Assembly (NCBI RefSeq): GCF_024054565.1
Contig: NZ_JAMXLR010000051.1
Location: 124,001 to 188,000 of the forward strand
Length of the DNA stretch: 64,000 nucleotides
Origin: Aeoliella straminimaris
GTDB taxonomy: Bacteria; Planctomycetota; Planctomycetia; Pirellulales; Lacipirellulaceae
Direction of reading: 5' to 3'
Shown here: positions 8,972 through 17,290 of the stretch, piece by piece
Layout: each line of letters begins with the position of its first letter
Numbering within the stretch: the first letter of the stretch is position 1
Notes under the pieces: generated by a model
What the model saw: the letters and a program-made list of their open reading frames with translations, nothing else
Told to the model about the DNA's origin: nothing
The model's database searches: none
Program-made: the position numbers and the translations under genes

Positions 8972-11716
8972 GTGGTCGTACGAAGATGGATGCTGCTGGT
9001 TGCTGTTCTAATGTCGCTGGTCGGCGAGCGGGCGGTGGCGGACGCTCCTCCAGCGGAGTGCTCGATCGCGGCGGTCGACCTGGAGTGCGAGCACCTGATC
9101 GATCCGCTGGGCATCGACGTGGTCCGGCCGCAACTATCGTGGCGCATTGCAGCGACTGAGCCCCAGCGGCGAGCGCTGCGTCAGACGGCCTACCAGATTC
9201 TGGTGGCCAGCCGTGCGGAGGACCTCGATCGCAACGCCGCCGATCTATGGGACTCGGGCAAGCAAGAAACACAAAGCACTCAGCACATCGAATACAACGG
9301 GGCACCACTCGAGCCCGGCATGGCGTGCTACTGGAAAGTGAAGGTATGGGACCAAGAGGATGTGGCCAGCGACTGGAGCCAACCCGCCCAGTGGACCATG
9401 GGCCCGACGGCCGGCGGCGAGTGGACCGCCCCGTGGATCGGCGCCGCGGAGGCCAAGCCCGAGAGTGGCAACGCCTGGGACCCGTGGTTTCGCAAGCGGC
9501 TCACGATCGATGGCGATGTGCAACGGGCGGAGCTGCAGGTCGCTTCGGTCGGTTATCACGAGCTGTACGTCAACGGACAACGCATCTCCGACACGGTGCT
9601 CGCCCCGGCGGTGAGCAACCATCGCAAGCGGGCGCGGTACGTGACGTACGACATCGCCCCCGCGCTGCAGCCCGGCGAGAACGTCATCGCCCTGTGGCTG
9701 GGGACCGGCTGGTCGATCTACCCAGCCTATCAAACCGACGACAAACCCGCTCAGCCGATCGTGTCGGCCGAGGGAAGCATCGAGCTTGCTGGCCAGCCAG
9801 CGGTCGACGTCCGCACGGACGAAACCTGGCTCACGCACCCCAGCTCCAACAAACTGATCGGCACGTGGAAGTTTCGCGACTTTGGTGGCGAACTGCAAGA
9901 CACCACGCGCGAGGTGCCGAACTGGAACCAGCTGGACTTCGACGACACCGCCTGGCAACCAGCGACCGTGTACAGGCCGAAGCTTGCTATTTCGGCCGAG
10001 ATGGTCGAGCCGAATCGCGTGATCGAGTCGATCGAACCGGTGGAAGTGGTCGAGGTGAACGAGGGGGAGTACCGCGTTGATATGGGTCGGAACTTTGTGG
10101 GGCTCATCGAAGTGGACGTCGAGGCCCCGCCCGGTGGCAGCGTCGAGATCCTCTCGTCCGAAATGCTGGAAAGCCCCTGCACATGGAGCCTGCGTAACAC
10201 GCTGGTCGTTGGCCCCAGTGGCCAGGGCACCTTCCGCAGCCGGTTTAACTATCACAGCGGGCGATGGCTCACCATCCGCGGCGTCAGCCGCAAGCCGGAA
10301 CTGTCCGACGTGCGGGGCTACCTGGTGCGCAGCGACTTTGGCCGCACTGGGCAGTTTGAATCGTCCAACGAGCTGCTCAACGACATCTACGACACGACCC
10401 TGTGGACGCTCGAAAACCTGGCGCTCGGCGGCTACCTGGTCGACTGTCCGCAGCGCGAGCGGATGGGTTACGGCGGCGACGGTCACGCCACGATCAACAC
10501 GGCACTTACCAACTACGACGCGGCCGCGTTCTACACCAAGTGGAACCAGGACTGGCACGACGTGCAGTACGACAGCGGCTACCTGCCCTACACCGCGCCC
10601 ACCTATTGGGGCGGTGGCGGTCCCGGGTGGAGCGGCTTCTGCGTGGTTCTGCCATGGGAAACGTTCCGCCAGTACGGCGACCGTCGCATCCTGGAGCAAA
10701 GCTGGCCCACCATCGAGCGGTGGCTCGGCTTCCTCGAAGCGCATTCCGAAGACGACATGCTCGTTCGCTGGAAGTCGCAAGGCGATGGCATTGCCGACCA
10801 GTGGGCCTTTCTGAGCGACTGGCTGTGGCCCGGCGCCGACGGCACCAATAGCGGCACGCGCGAGACGCTGATGTTCAACAACGCCTACTGGCTGTACAAC
10901 CTGAAGCTCGCCGCGGCCATCGCCGACGAGCTGGGCAAGTCCGACGAAGCCGCGGCGCTCCGCCAGCGAGCAAGCACCATTCGCGACGCTGTGCATGCCG
11001 AGTTCTACGATGCCGACGACCACAGCTACGCCGGCGGCATGCAAGCACACATGGCGCTCGCGCTGCTCGCGGATTTGCCTCCCGAAGCCGAACGACCGCT
11101 GGTGATGGACCGGTTGGAACGCGAGATTGCCGAGGTCCGCGACGGGCACATTCACGCCGGCATCACGGGGGGTGCGATGTTGTTCAAGCTGTTGATGCGC
11201 GAGCAACGCGACGACCTGATTGCCACGATGGCCACCCAGACCGACTTTCCCAGCTGGGGCTACATGCTGGACAACGGCGCCACGACCATTTGGGAATGCT
11301 GGGAACCCGAGTCCGGCCGCCCGGGACATTCAAAGCTGCACAGTTCGTACCTGTACGTGGGCGCTTGGCCCATCATGGGCCTGGCCGGCATCCGCCCGGG
11401 CGAAGAGCCGGGCTTCGCTGCGTTCGAGATCCGCCCTGGGATCATCGACGGGCTCCACTGGGTGAAGGCGAGCTACGACGCGCCGACCGGTCACATCGAA
11501 TCGTCATGGCGAAAGCAAGATGGCGAGGTGGAACTCACCGTCGTGGTGCCGCCCAACACCACGGCGACGCTGCACTTGCCCACCAGCCGAAAGATCACCG
11601 AGAGCGGCAAAGCACTCGACCAGGCCGAGGGCCTCACGAACGTTCGCCGCTCAGAAGAAACCACGCTGCTGGACGTCGCCTCGGGGACGTACGAGTTCCG
11701 CTGGCCAGTGGATTGA
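8972..11716 (+). CDS. Secreted alpha-L-rhamnosidase, GH78
   Basis: Exported glycoside hydrolase of 914 aa, predicted to release terminal alpha-L-rhamnose from plant or algal glycans. A GTG at 8972 with GGAGG 6 nt upstream is preferred over TTG at 8957. The order is signal peptide (about 1-25), an N-terminal Fn3-like domain, a beta-sandwich (rhamnosidase N) region, the (alpha/alpha)6 barrel from about 460, and a C-terminal beta domain. The barrel carries DCPQRERMGYGGDG starting at D491, matching the acidic cluster of GH78, and TTIWE with E775 as the likely second catalytic acid. It is part of a local set of polysaccharide enzymes. Confidence 0.92.
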   Translation: MVVRRWMLLVAVLMSLVGERAVADAPPAECSIAAVDLECEHLIDPLGIDVVRPQLSWRIAATEPQRRALRQTAYQILVASRAEDLDRNAADLWDSGKQETQSTQHIEYNGAPLEPGMACYWKVKVWDQEDVASDWSQPAQWTMGPTAGGEWTAPWIGAAEAKPESGNAWDPWFRKRLTIDGDVQRAELQVASVGYHELYVNGQRISDTVLAPAVSNHRKRARYVTYDIAPALQPGENVIALWLGTGWSIYPAYQTDDKPAQPIVSAEGSIELAGQPAVDVRTDETWLTHPSSNKLIGTWKFRDFGGELQDTTREVPNWNQLDFDDTAWQPATVYRPKLAISAEMVEPNRVIESIEPVEVVEVNEGEYRVDMGRNFVGLIEVDVEAPPGGSVEILSSEMLESPCTWSLRNTLVVGPSGQGTFRSRFNYHSGRWLTIRGVSRKPELSDVRGYLVRSDFGRTGQFESSNELLNDIYDTTLWTLENLALGGYLVDCPQRERMGYGGDGHATINTALTNYDAAAFYTKWNQDWHDVQYDSGYLPYTAPTYWGGGGPGWSGFCVVLPWETFRQYGDRRILEQSWPTIERWLGFLEAHSEDDMLVRWKSQGDGIADQWAFLSDWLWPGADGTNSGTRETLMFNNAYWLYNLKLAAAIADELGKSDEAAALRQRASTIRDAVHAEFYDADDHSYAGGMQAHMALALLADLPPEAERPLVMDRLEREIAEVRDGHIHAGITGGAMLFKLLMREQRDDLIATMATQTDFPSWGYMLDNGATTIWECWEPESGRPGHSKLHSSYLYVGAWPIMGLAGIRPGEEPGFAAFEIRPGIIDGLHWVKASYDAPTGHIESSWRKQDGEVELTVVVPPNTTATLHLPTSRKITESGKALDQAEGLTNVRRSEETTLLDVASGTYEFRWPVD

Positions 11717-11735
11717 GCCCGCCATCTAAGCGAGC

Positions 11736-11753
11736 GGACGCCGCCGGGCGTCC
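11736..11753 (+). terminator. Small hairpin after the GH78 gene
   Basis: A perfect 7-bp stem GGACGCC/GGCGTCC with a GCCG loop, 20 nt after the rhamnosidase stop and 34 nt before the next start. There is no T tract, so it is only a possible weak terminator or mRNA-stabilising hairpin. Confidence 0.35.
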
Positions 11754-11786
11754 GGCAGCGAGCACCGCCCCGCCCCTGCAGCAACC

Positions 11787-13130
11787 ATGACCGACACTGC
11801 CACCCGCGACCAACACAACGCCTATCGCAGGTCGCTCGTGGTATCGGTACTGTTCTTGGCGGTGCTATTCGTGCTGCTGAACTTGCAGCCGTTTCGATGG
11901 TATTCTTGCCCTACGTTTGTAGATGACGGATTGGACTATCGTCATGGTGTCCCGTTTACTTACATGACACGTGACCTTCGGGTACGTGGCGCCGGATTTA
12001 GTTGGCATCATGGCCCATGGCCTCTTCAGGATCCAACGTCACTCTGCAGTCAGTTCAATGGCTGGATGCTGGTGCTAGATATCAGCATGGCCGCAGGTGC
12101 GATTCTGCTGGTTGGGCGAAGCTTGGCGAGATTGCTCGTAGGATTCCCACCCAGGCTCACGCGTTGCTGCCTGACTTTGCTCATCGCCATGGTGGCCTGC
12201 TGGCTAGTCATTATTGCCGATTCTCTGGTGGCCATTGCGAGGAGTGACCTGCTGTTTCCACCTCAACACCAGCCAATTACGAACGCGTGGCTTTCGGATA
12301 TAGTGCTACTCATTGCTCCAGCAATTCTCTATCCCGTGATCGTCTGCTGGACATTCGTGGAACTTGTCCATTGGGCGATCCTGCCTGGAGCTTGGGCAAC
12401 TCCACGTCCATTACTGGTTGCGCTGAACACTATTCTTGTCGGACTGTTTCTAGCTTACTCTGTTGGTGAGTGGGGAGACTTCGCTGAGCCGGTCGAGATT
12501 CTCACCTGGGCTGGCCTGGTCGTCACGCTGGGTCTTTTGGCTATAAAGCTCGGCCTATGGCTTCACCGTACCCGAGAATTGCCAGCACGCGCAAATGAGC
12601 AACACCGGAGGTTCTTCGGATTGAGCTTTACCTCTTGGCTATGGACCGTGGTGATGGCTTGCACCATCGGCACGTTCTCCTTGTTGGATGTGTCTTCCAA
12701 CACCAACGAGTACGGCTGGCCCTGGATCCATTTCCAAAATCACCGGCTGGTAGAAACCTCAATCGACTACTGGACGCTCAATGGCTGGAAAAGTGGCACT
12801 CTACAATGGCCCCTGCTGGCGGCGAACATCGCCGTGCTGCTGTGGATCGCCGCTGGCACCGCAGTGGCCGTGCAAGCGATGGTAAGTATTCGGCGGGCGC
12901 GGTTGAAGTTCGGCATCCGCAATCTCATATCGATCACGACAGCGATTGCCGTGTTGATGGCGTTCTGGGAACCGGCGGGGCGTTCGATTAACTGGCCCAA
13001 CTGGTTCGTCGAATTCATGGCCGGCCTGGGGCTTGGCTGTGCGGGCTTCCTGCTGGCACGGGTGCCGGCACTGTTGTGGGAGAGGTTCGCCGTGCGAAAG
13101 GAAGAACAGCTGGCGGCGCCAACGGAGTGA
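11787..13130 (+). CDS. Unknown polytopic membrane protein
   Basis: Not recognised. A 447-aa protein with about nine hydrophobic helices, starting at residues 17-35, with loops rich in Trp and His. Near the C-terminus, RARLKFGIRNLISITTAIAV resembles a short membrane-entry motif (F-G-I-x-x-L, Thr, Ala) seen in many planctomycete membrane proteins, also in the small protein at 63767-63979. The first two-thirds looks less GC-rich than its neighbours, judged by eye, while the last 250 nt look typical. It follows the rhamnosidase gene by 70 nt in the same direction, with no clear ribosome site. Confidence 0.75.
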   Translation: MTDTATRDQHNAYRRSLVVSVLFLAVLFVLLNLQPFRWYSCPTFVDDGLDYRHGVPFTYMTRDLRVRGAGFSWHHGPWPLQDPTSLCSQFNGWMLVLDISMAAGAILLVGRSLARLLVGFPPRLTRCCLTLLIAMVACWLVIIADSLVAIARSDLLFPPQHQPITNAWLSDIVLLIAPAILYPVIVCWTFVELVHWAILPGAWATPRPLLVALNTILVGLFLAYSVGEWGDFAEPVEILTWAGLVVTLGLLAIKLGLWLHRTRELPARANEQHRRFFGLSFTSWLWTVVMACTIGTFSLLDVSSNTNEYGWPWIHFQNHRLVETSIDYWTLNGWKSGTLQWPLLAANIAVLLWIAAGTAVAVQAMVSIRRARLKFGIRNLISITTAIAVLMAFWEPAGRSINWPNWFVEFMAGLGLGCAGFLLARVPALLWERFAVRKEEQLAAPTE

Positions 13131-13143
13131 ATTTCGCACCACG

Positions 13144-13662
13144 CTATTCCAACTCCACGCCCCACTGCTCCTCTACCCATTCCGGCACCACCTGGAAACT
13201 CGCCCGGCCGTCGGCCCAGCGGATGGTCGACCTGCGTTTGGCGGCCGGTGTACACAGGTAGTCGGCGTGGGGCTCGACACCCACACGGCCCAGGTCCAAA
13301 CGATCGGCGTCCCAGCAGGTTTGCACGGTGACATCCAGGTGGGTTCGCTCGTCCGTGTGGCCGGCGCAGGCTTCGTACAGCAGGTCGAAGTCGTCGTCGG
13401 CCAGGTGGAACAACTCGCCGAGCAGCGAGTGGGCAAGCTCCGCCCCACGAAGCCCGTGCCCTGGATCGTGGTGCTCGTTCAACCGCCGAGAATCGTGAAA
13501 CACGGCGAACAGGCCGACCACCTCGCGCCGCGCGCCGGTCTCGCCGGCCAGTCGCATGCCGTTGTCGTACACCCGCGCCCAGTGGGCAACACCATGCGGG
13601 CCGTCGATAGGCAAGGCATAGCCTTCGAGTATTGCGGAGAGGATGGAGCGATAGTTCGGCAT
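13144..13662 (-). CDS. HD-domain metal-dependent phosphohydrolase
   Basis: Cytoplasmic protein of 172 aa. The HD signature is complete: H27 in AHWARV, H56-D57 in FHDSRR, a GHT triplet further on, and a downstream Asp in CWDADRLDLGRVG. These residues bind divalent metals and hydrolyse phosphomonoesters, nucleotides or similar compounds. The C-terminal 40 residues are outside the core. It is convergent with the membrane-protein gene (14 nt apart). Substrate unknown. Confidence 0.8.
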   Translation of the reverse strand: MPNYRSILSAILEGYALPIDGPHGVAHWARVYDNGMRLAGETGARREVVGLFAVFHDSRRLNEHHDPGHGLRGAELAHSLLGELFHLADDDFDLLYEACAGHTDERTHLDVTVQTCWDADRLDLGRVGVEPHADYLCTPAAKRRSTIRWADGRASFQVVPEWVEEQWGVELE

Positions 13663-14049
13663 TTTGGAGCGTTTTCAGAAGTTGGTGTGCTGGTTTGGCG
13701 CCGTGGTGTTGGTCCGATGCGCGAAGGCCGAAGCAGGCGAATTGCTATCCGTCGGTGCAGGCCGACAAAGCAGCGGGCCGACACAACAAGCCAAACCGGA
13801 ACACCAAAGATGAAAGCGCTCTGGTTCCGGTTGCACGGCGGTCTTGTCGAAGTCCCACCAACGAACGCTGATCTCGAGTCTCGAATTACTGCGACCGTGA
13901 AAGCGTGACACTTGCCGCCGGCATGGAAGCTCCTAGAGTCCCAACAGCAGAAAAATTTCGACCATCCCGCAGCGCGTCGCGTTTCAGCTTCGGCCGCGCA
14001 CGTTTCCTGCGTGATGCCTACTTCCACCATTCGAGCCACCAGATCATCC
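13663..14049. other. Intergenic region
   Basis: About 390 nt between the HD gene (-) and the small membrane-protein pair (+). Short open frames on both strands have no recognisable composition or start signals. I call no gene here. Confidence 0.5.
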
Positions 14050-14226
14050 ATGTTCCGACGCAGCGACTACCTGATCACAACCAGCGCCGCCCTGGCGTTT
14101 TTGCTTTCCAACTATCTTTGGTTCACCGGCAACAAAGAAGCTGGTTTGTATGTCGGCATCTGGGTCCCATCGTTAATCGCTGCTGGAGTCTATCTCAAAC
14201 TGGTTCTACATCGAGGTGTTCGATGA
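14050..14226 (+). CDS. Small membrane protein (58 aa)
   Basis: Not recognised by family. It has 58 aa with two hydrophobic helices (about 7-24 and 30-50) and a basic tail LVLHRGVR. The ATG at 14050 begins MFRRSDYLITTSAA; the longer upstream frame reads as non-coding. Its stop TGA overlaps the ATG of the next mini-gene in an ATGA motif, which supports coupled translation and so a real gene. Two-helix proteins of this size often serve as subunits or regulators of membrane complexes, but that is only a possibility here. Confidence 0.6.
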   Translation: MFRRSDYLITTSAALAFLLSNYLWFTGNKEAGLYVGIWVPSLIAAGVYLKLVLHRGVR

Positions 14227-14318
14227 GCGACTTCTACATATTCCTTGTGGGTTTGTTCGTATCGATCATGTGGCTGCTGTTTGCTGGCTCGACCATCTAC
14301 GAGTTTCGCAAGATGTAG
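14223..14318 (+). CDS. Tiny single-pass membrane protein (31 aa)
   Basis: A 31-aa frame, MSDFYIFLVGLF then a hydrophobic run and the basic end YEFRKM. One transmembrane helix fills nearly the whole protein. Its start overlaps the stop of the preceding 58-aa gene by 4 nt (ATGA), so the pair is probably translationally coupled. It is too short for family assignment. The arrangement recalls small accessory subunits of membrane enzymes. Confidence 0.5.
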   Translation: MSDFYIFLVGLFVSIMWLLFAGSTIYEFRKM

Positions 14319-14359
14319 TGATGGCAGTCGACAGTATCTGCAACGAAACAAATCGCGTT

Positions 14360-14737
14360 CTACGATTGCTCCGAGTACTGCGTCGCCTGGTCGACGTTGT
14401 CGTAGATGCTGAACACCAGGTGCAGGCGGCAGGCTTGCATGGCTTCGCGGGGATGCGGCAACAGCCCGCACAGGCGGAGTTCGCCGCCGGCCATCGACGC
14501 CCGTTTCAGCACCCGGACCAGGGCGCCCATCATGCTGCTACCCATGAACGTGACTTGGTGCAGCTCGACAATCATGCGGGGCGGTCGCCAGTCGGCCACG
14601 ACGTCCCACACGGCTCCGGCCAGCAGATAGGCATCGCCGGTCACGTCGCCAGCGGGCACCAGCTCAACGACTTGCCAGCCGCTGCGTTCGTACAGATTTG
14701 CCTGCCAATCGTCGGTGAGCCGTTTCTGTCCTTCCAT
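14360..14737 (-). CDS. STAS-domain protein (anti-anti-sigma-like)
   Basis: Protein of 125 aa. The core PPRMIVELHQVTFMGSSMMG has the STAS layout: a beta strand, then a loop with Ser pairs at the position phosphorylated in SpoIIAA-type antagonists, then a helix with VLKRASMAGGELRLCGL. Such proteins bind anti-sigma or kinase partners and control sigma activity or stressosome-like switches. No anti-sigma kinase gene is adjacent. The start at 14737 (MEGQKRLTDD) is chosen because the frame upstream overlaps the preceding gene; the gap to that gene is 23 nt, so the two are probably one transcript. Confidence 0.75.
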   Translation of the reverse strand: MEGQKRLTDDWQANLYERSGWQVVELVPAGDVTGDAYLLAGAVWDVVADWRPPRMIVELHQVTFMGSSMMGALVRVLKRASMAGGELRLCGLLPHPREAMQACRLHLVFSIYDNVDQATQYSEQS

Positions 14738-14760
14738 ACCCGACACAGCCCGCCTTTCTT

Positions 14761-15483
14761 TCAATCGCCCGTTTGCAGAATGCCCATGGGAAAAGGAGTC
14801 CAACCCCCGGTACGGACGCCAGCCGTCTGCAAGGCGTCGCCCGTCCAGGCATTGCAAGTATACAGCAGCGAGTAGGTGCCCTGGGCTTCGTAGAAGGCAT
14901 CGGCCCTGTTGGGGTAGTGCTCGCCAGGTAGCACCCGCGGGTGGAAGTCGTCTGCCTGCGACGAACCGTCCAGCACAAAGTACGACTGAATGAACTCGAC
15001 CATTCGCTTGTAGCCGGCCCGGTCGATGGTCACGTAGCGATAGATCTCATTCTCTGCGGGCAGATCCATCATCTCGACATGCATCACCGTATCGGTGGGC
15101 AGAAACATCGATCGCGCGGTCAGGTCGGCCCGAACGTCGTCCCAGGTGGGCGTGTGCAGAAAGAACTCGCGATCGCCCCAGCCAAAGGAAACGTGCGTCT
15201 CGAAACCATCGCGATTGGGAAATTCGCTGGCCGAGAACCAGGGCCCCCAGTCGTGCACGTCGGTGATAATCGGGACGATGATCTCCGAATGAGCCGAGCC
15301 GATACAGACCACGATGTCGATGCCGTCGTCGGGGCTCTTGAAGTCGCGATTCACCGGAATCAAGCCGATCAGTACTGCTCCGGTGAACGCCAGTACCACC
15401 ACCAACGCCAAGTGCAACGTCCGCCGCACGATGCGCCAGAACAGCGAGCGTCGGGTTGTCGAAGCGGCGGCGGCCATGGGCAT
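14761..15483 (-). CDS. DUF2459-family membrane-anchored protein
   Basis: Protein of 240 aa with one N-terminal transmembrane helix (about 17-42) and an extracytoplasmic domain. The segments VSFGWGDREFFLHTPTW and YSLLYTCNAWTGDALQTAG match the DUF2459 (TIGR02117-type) family, whose function is unknown. The conserved Cys-Asn-x-Trp resembles a catalytic motif, but that is inference. It lies just upstream of the STAS gene in the same direction. Confidence 0.75.
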   Translation of the reverse strand: MPMAAAASTTRRSLFWRIVRRTLHLALVVVLAFTGAVLIGLIPVNRDFKSPDDGIDIVVCIGSAHSEIIVPIITDVHDWGPWFSASEFPNRDGFETHVSFGWGDREFFLHTPTWDDVRADLTARSMFLPTDTVMHVEMMDLPAENEIYRYVTIDRAGYKRMVEFIQSYFVLDGSSQADDFHPRVLPGEHYPNRADAFYEAQGTYSLLYTCNAWTGDALQTAGVRTGGWTPFPMGILQTGD

Positions 15484-15798
15484 CCATCAGGGGCGGAAGG
15501 CACGAGGGCAGTGAACGTCCTGCACTATACTCTATTGTGGCTGTCCGCAGGCCGCGGGGCAATCACCGCCGGGCGCGGTGGTTGGCGGACTACCGAACTG
15601 GTCGGGCAATGCCCGCACTGCGGGCCCGAAAGCATAGTATTCGCACGCCCCAAAGCCCTATTCCCGGTTTGGCATCCTGTTTGCGAACTATATTTTCCGA
15701 ATGACCAAGCAAGACGGCTGCCAGACGAACAAACTGAAGGGCCGCTTGCCAGCATAACCCTTTCGCCCCTTACCTCCATTGATCACCAAACAATCACT
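15484..15798. other. Intergenic region between divergent genes
   Basis: 315 nt between the DUF2459 gene (-) and the TM2 gene (+). An AT-rich CTATATTTTCC stretch near 15690 could hold a promoter for the TM2 gene. No gene or stable repeat is visible. Confidence 0.45.
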
Positions 15799-16236
15799 AT
15801 GAATACTGCGACACCCACCACCCACACCGCGACCAGCCACGGCACCATCGACGACACGCATAGTATGGTGATTGGCTACTGCTTGTGGATCTTCGGATTC
15901 TTCGGTGCGCACCGGTTCTACTATGGCAAACCCATCACCGGGACCATCTGGTTTCTCACGTTTGGTCTGGTGGGCATCGGCTGGATTATTGACCTGCTGC
16001 TGATCCCGGGCATGGATCGCGCCGCCAACCGCCGGTATATACCCGGCCCGCTGGACTACAACATCGCCTGGATTCTGCTCACCTTCCTGGGCTGGGCCGG
16101 AGTGCACCGCTTCTACATGGGCAAGTGGATCACCGGCGCGATCTACCTGCTGACCGGCGGACTATTCCTGCTTGGAATCCTGTACGACTTCTGGACACTC
16201 AACGAACAAGTGGACGACCTGAACGCGCATGCGTAG
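15799..16236 (+). CDS. Double TM2-domain membrane protein
   Basis: Protein of 145 aa with two tandem TM2 units. Each has a two-helix hairpin with the diagnostic G-x-x-x-x-H-R-F-Y-x-G-K motif: first GFFGAHRFYYGKPITG at about 33, then GWAGVHRFYMGKWITG at about 99. A third hydrophobic stretch ends each unit. The family is widespread and its function is not established. The ATG at 15799 is chosen because the long frame upstream runs antisense through the DUF2459 gene and is a shadow. Confidence 0.85.
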   Translation: MNTATPTTHTATSHGTIDDTHSMVIGYCLWIFGFFGAHRFYYGKPITGTIWFLTFGLVGIGWIIDLLLIPGMDRAANRRYIPGPLDYNIAWILLTFLGWAGVHRFYMGKWITGAIYLLTGGLFLLGILYDFWTLNEQVDDLNAHA

Positions 16237-16275
16237 GTCTCCTTTCGCGGGAGCGGTGCGAGCCGGCTTGAGCAA

Positions 16276-16518
16276 CTAGAGTTGCGGCCGGCGGGGCGTG
16301 GTGAGTTCGCCCAATTGCATGACCACCGTCACGGCGGCCACTGTCGTTAGAAAGACGGTCGGAAACGGCCCAAGCTGCGCCATGAGGCTCGTGAGGAACA
16401 GGCAAATCAGCGACAGCATGAGCACGCTGGTGGCGATTGGCACGAACTTGTCCCAGGCCGGCAATGGCTGAAAAGAAGTATCTTCCAAGACTTGGTGGTC
16501 GGATTTGAGGCGCAGCAT
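16276..16518 (-). CDS. Small two-helix membrane protein (80 aa)
   Basis: Not recognised. It has 80 aa: a soluble N-terminal 27 residues (MLRLKSDHQVLEDTSF), two hydrophobic helices around 28-48 and 52-70, then a basic tail TTPRRPQL. The start at 16518 is strongly supported by GGAGGAG about 7 nt upstream, rather than the ATG 27 nt further out. A TATAGT box on the minus strand at 16566-16571 is a possible -10. It is convergent with the TM2 gene. Confidence 0.7.
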   Translation of the reverse strand: MLRLKSDHQVLEDTSFQPLPAWDKFVPIATSVLMLSLICLFLTSLMAQLGPFPTVFLTTVAAVTVVMQLGELTTPRRPQL

Positions 16519-16799
16519 TCGATACTCCTCCGGGCTTCTCTTCAAGCTGTCTATCAGATGAGGGGACTATAACAATACTAACACGCCGGTTGGAAAAAAG
16601 CGTTCAAACCGCAGCAAGTTTTTCTCAAAACCCAGCGGATTTTGTCCTCCCCCGGGCAGGCGGTTGGTTGAGAATTGGGCGATAAGTGTAGTCGGCTCCC
16701 GCACCGGCGGGACAAACTCTGCTCTTGACGCCGGGATTTTCGCCATTATTCTACGGCGAAGAAGCTCTCCTCTTTGTTCATCCCCCGCCAACCGAGCCC

Positions 16800-17132
16800 A
16801 TGCTGGCTGCTTTCCGGCAATTACTCCCGATCTGGCATAACCGGGCCTGGCTGGCCGCGGCCTTGGCATTGGTTTTGCCGCTGGCTACACCGACGCTGGC
16901 CGAGTCGATGATGGAGACCGGCAGCGAGCGAGAAACCACCACGAACGATAGCCAGGAACTCCTGGCCTGGGTTCACGAATGCCGCCCCAGCAGCCGAGGC
17001 CCCCAGGTAGGTTCTGCTTGGGCGTTTTCCCCGCCACTTTGTGCGGCGTGTCGAAAACCGGGGCAAATCATCCATCCTCCGCTCTCCGGCCACCGGCTCT
17101 CATGTGGAATCATGGCGCCCTTGCGCTGCTAG
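16800..17132 (+). CDS. Possible small secreted protein
   Basis: A 110-aa frame. Residues 1-34 look like a signal peptide (basic start, hydrophobic core AWLAAALALVLPLA, then TLAES). The remainder is Cys- and Pro-rich with one C-A-A-C pair. The frame is uninterrupted but there is no clear ribosome site, and GC-rich DNA produces such frames by chance. I list it because the signal-peptide-like start is unusually good. Confidence 0.3.
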   Translation: MLAAFRQLLPIWHNRAWLAAALALVLPLATPTLAESMMETGSERETTTNDSQELLAWVHECRPSSRGPQVGSAWAFSPPLCAACRKPGQIIHPPLSGHRLSCGIMAPLRC

Positions 17133-17159
17133 TGTGCCAACGTTATTCGCCAGTGCACT

Positions 17160-17180
17160 GAGCTCCCATTTGGGGAGCTC
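17160..17180 (+). promoter_or_regulatory. Hairpin upstream of the SulP-carbonic anhydrase gene
   Basis: GAGCTCCC at 17160-17167 pairs perfectly with GGGAGCTC at 17173-17180 over a 5-nt loop. There is no T tract. It lies 110 nt before the SulP start, within the likely leader. Confidence 0.4.
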
Positions 17181-17290
17181 GCGAGATTGTTCCTCCTGGG
17201 TTCTACACCCCGCCCCCTCCAGCGTGTGGCGTTGTTCCGCTCGTGCAAGAGGGACCATGGTTCAAGCCCACTTTTTGGCGTCCTACACCT

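Larger units (their letters stand above)
16519..17290. other. Long leader region before the SulP gene
   Basis: About 770 nt. It contains one possible small secreted-protein gene (16800-17132, listed separately) and a perfect hairpin at 17160-17180. The rest shows no recognisable coding or repeat signal. Confidence 0.5.

Noticed and set aside
9245..11329. A long antisense frame over the GH78 gene
   Set aside because: The forward frame has all family motifs; the reverse frame has none.
13479..14051. Minus-strand frame extending upstream of the HD gene
   Set aside because: It is in another frame than the HD protein, overlaps it, and has no family-like composition or start signal.
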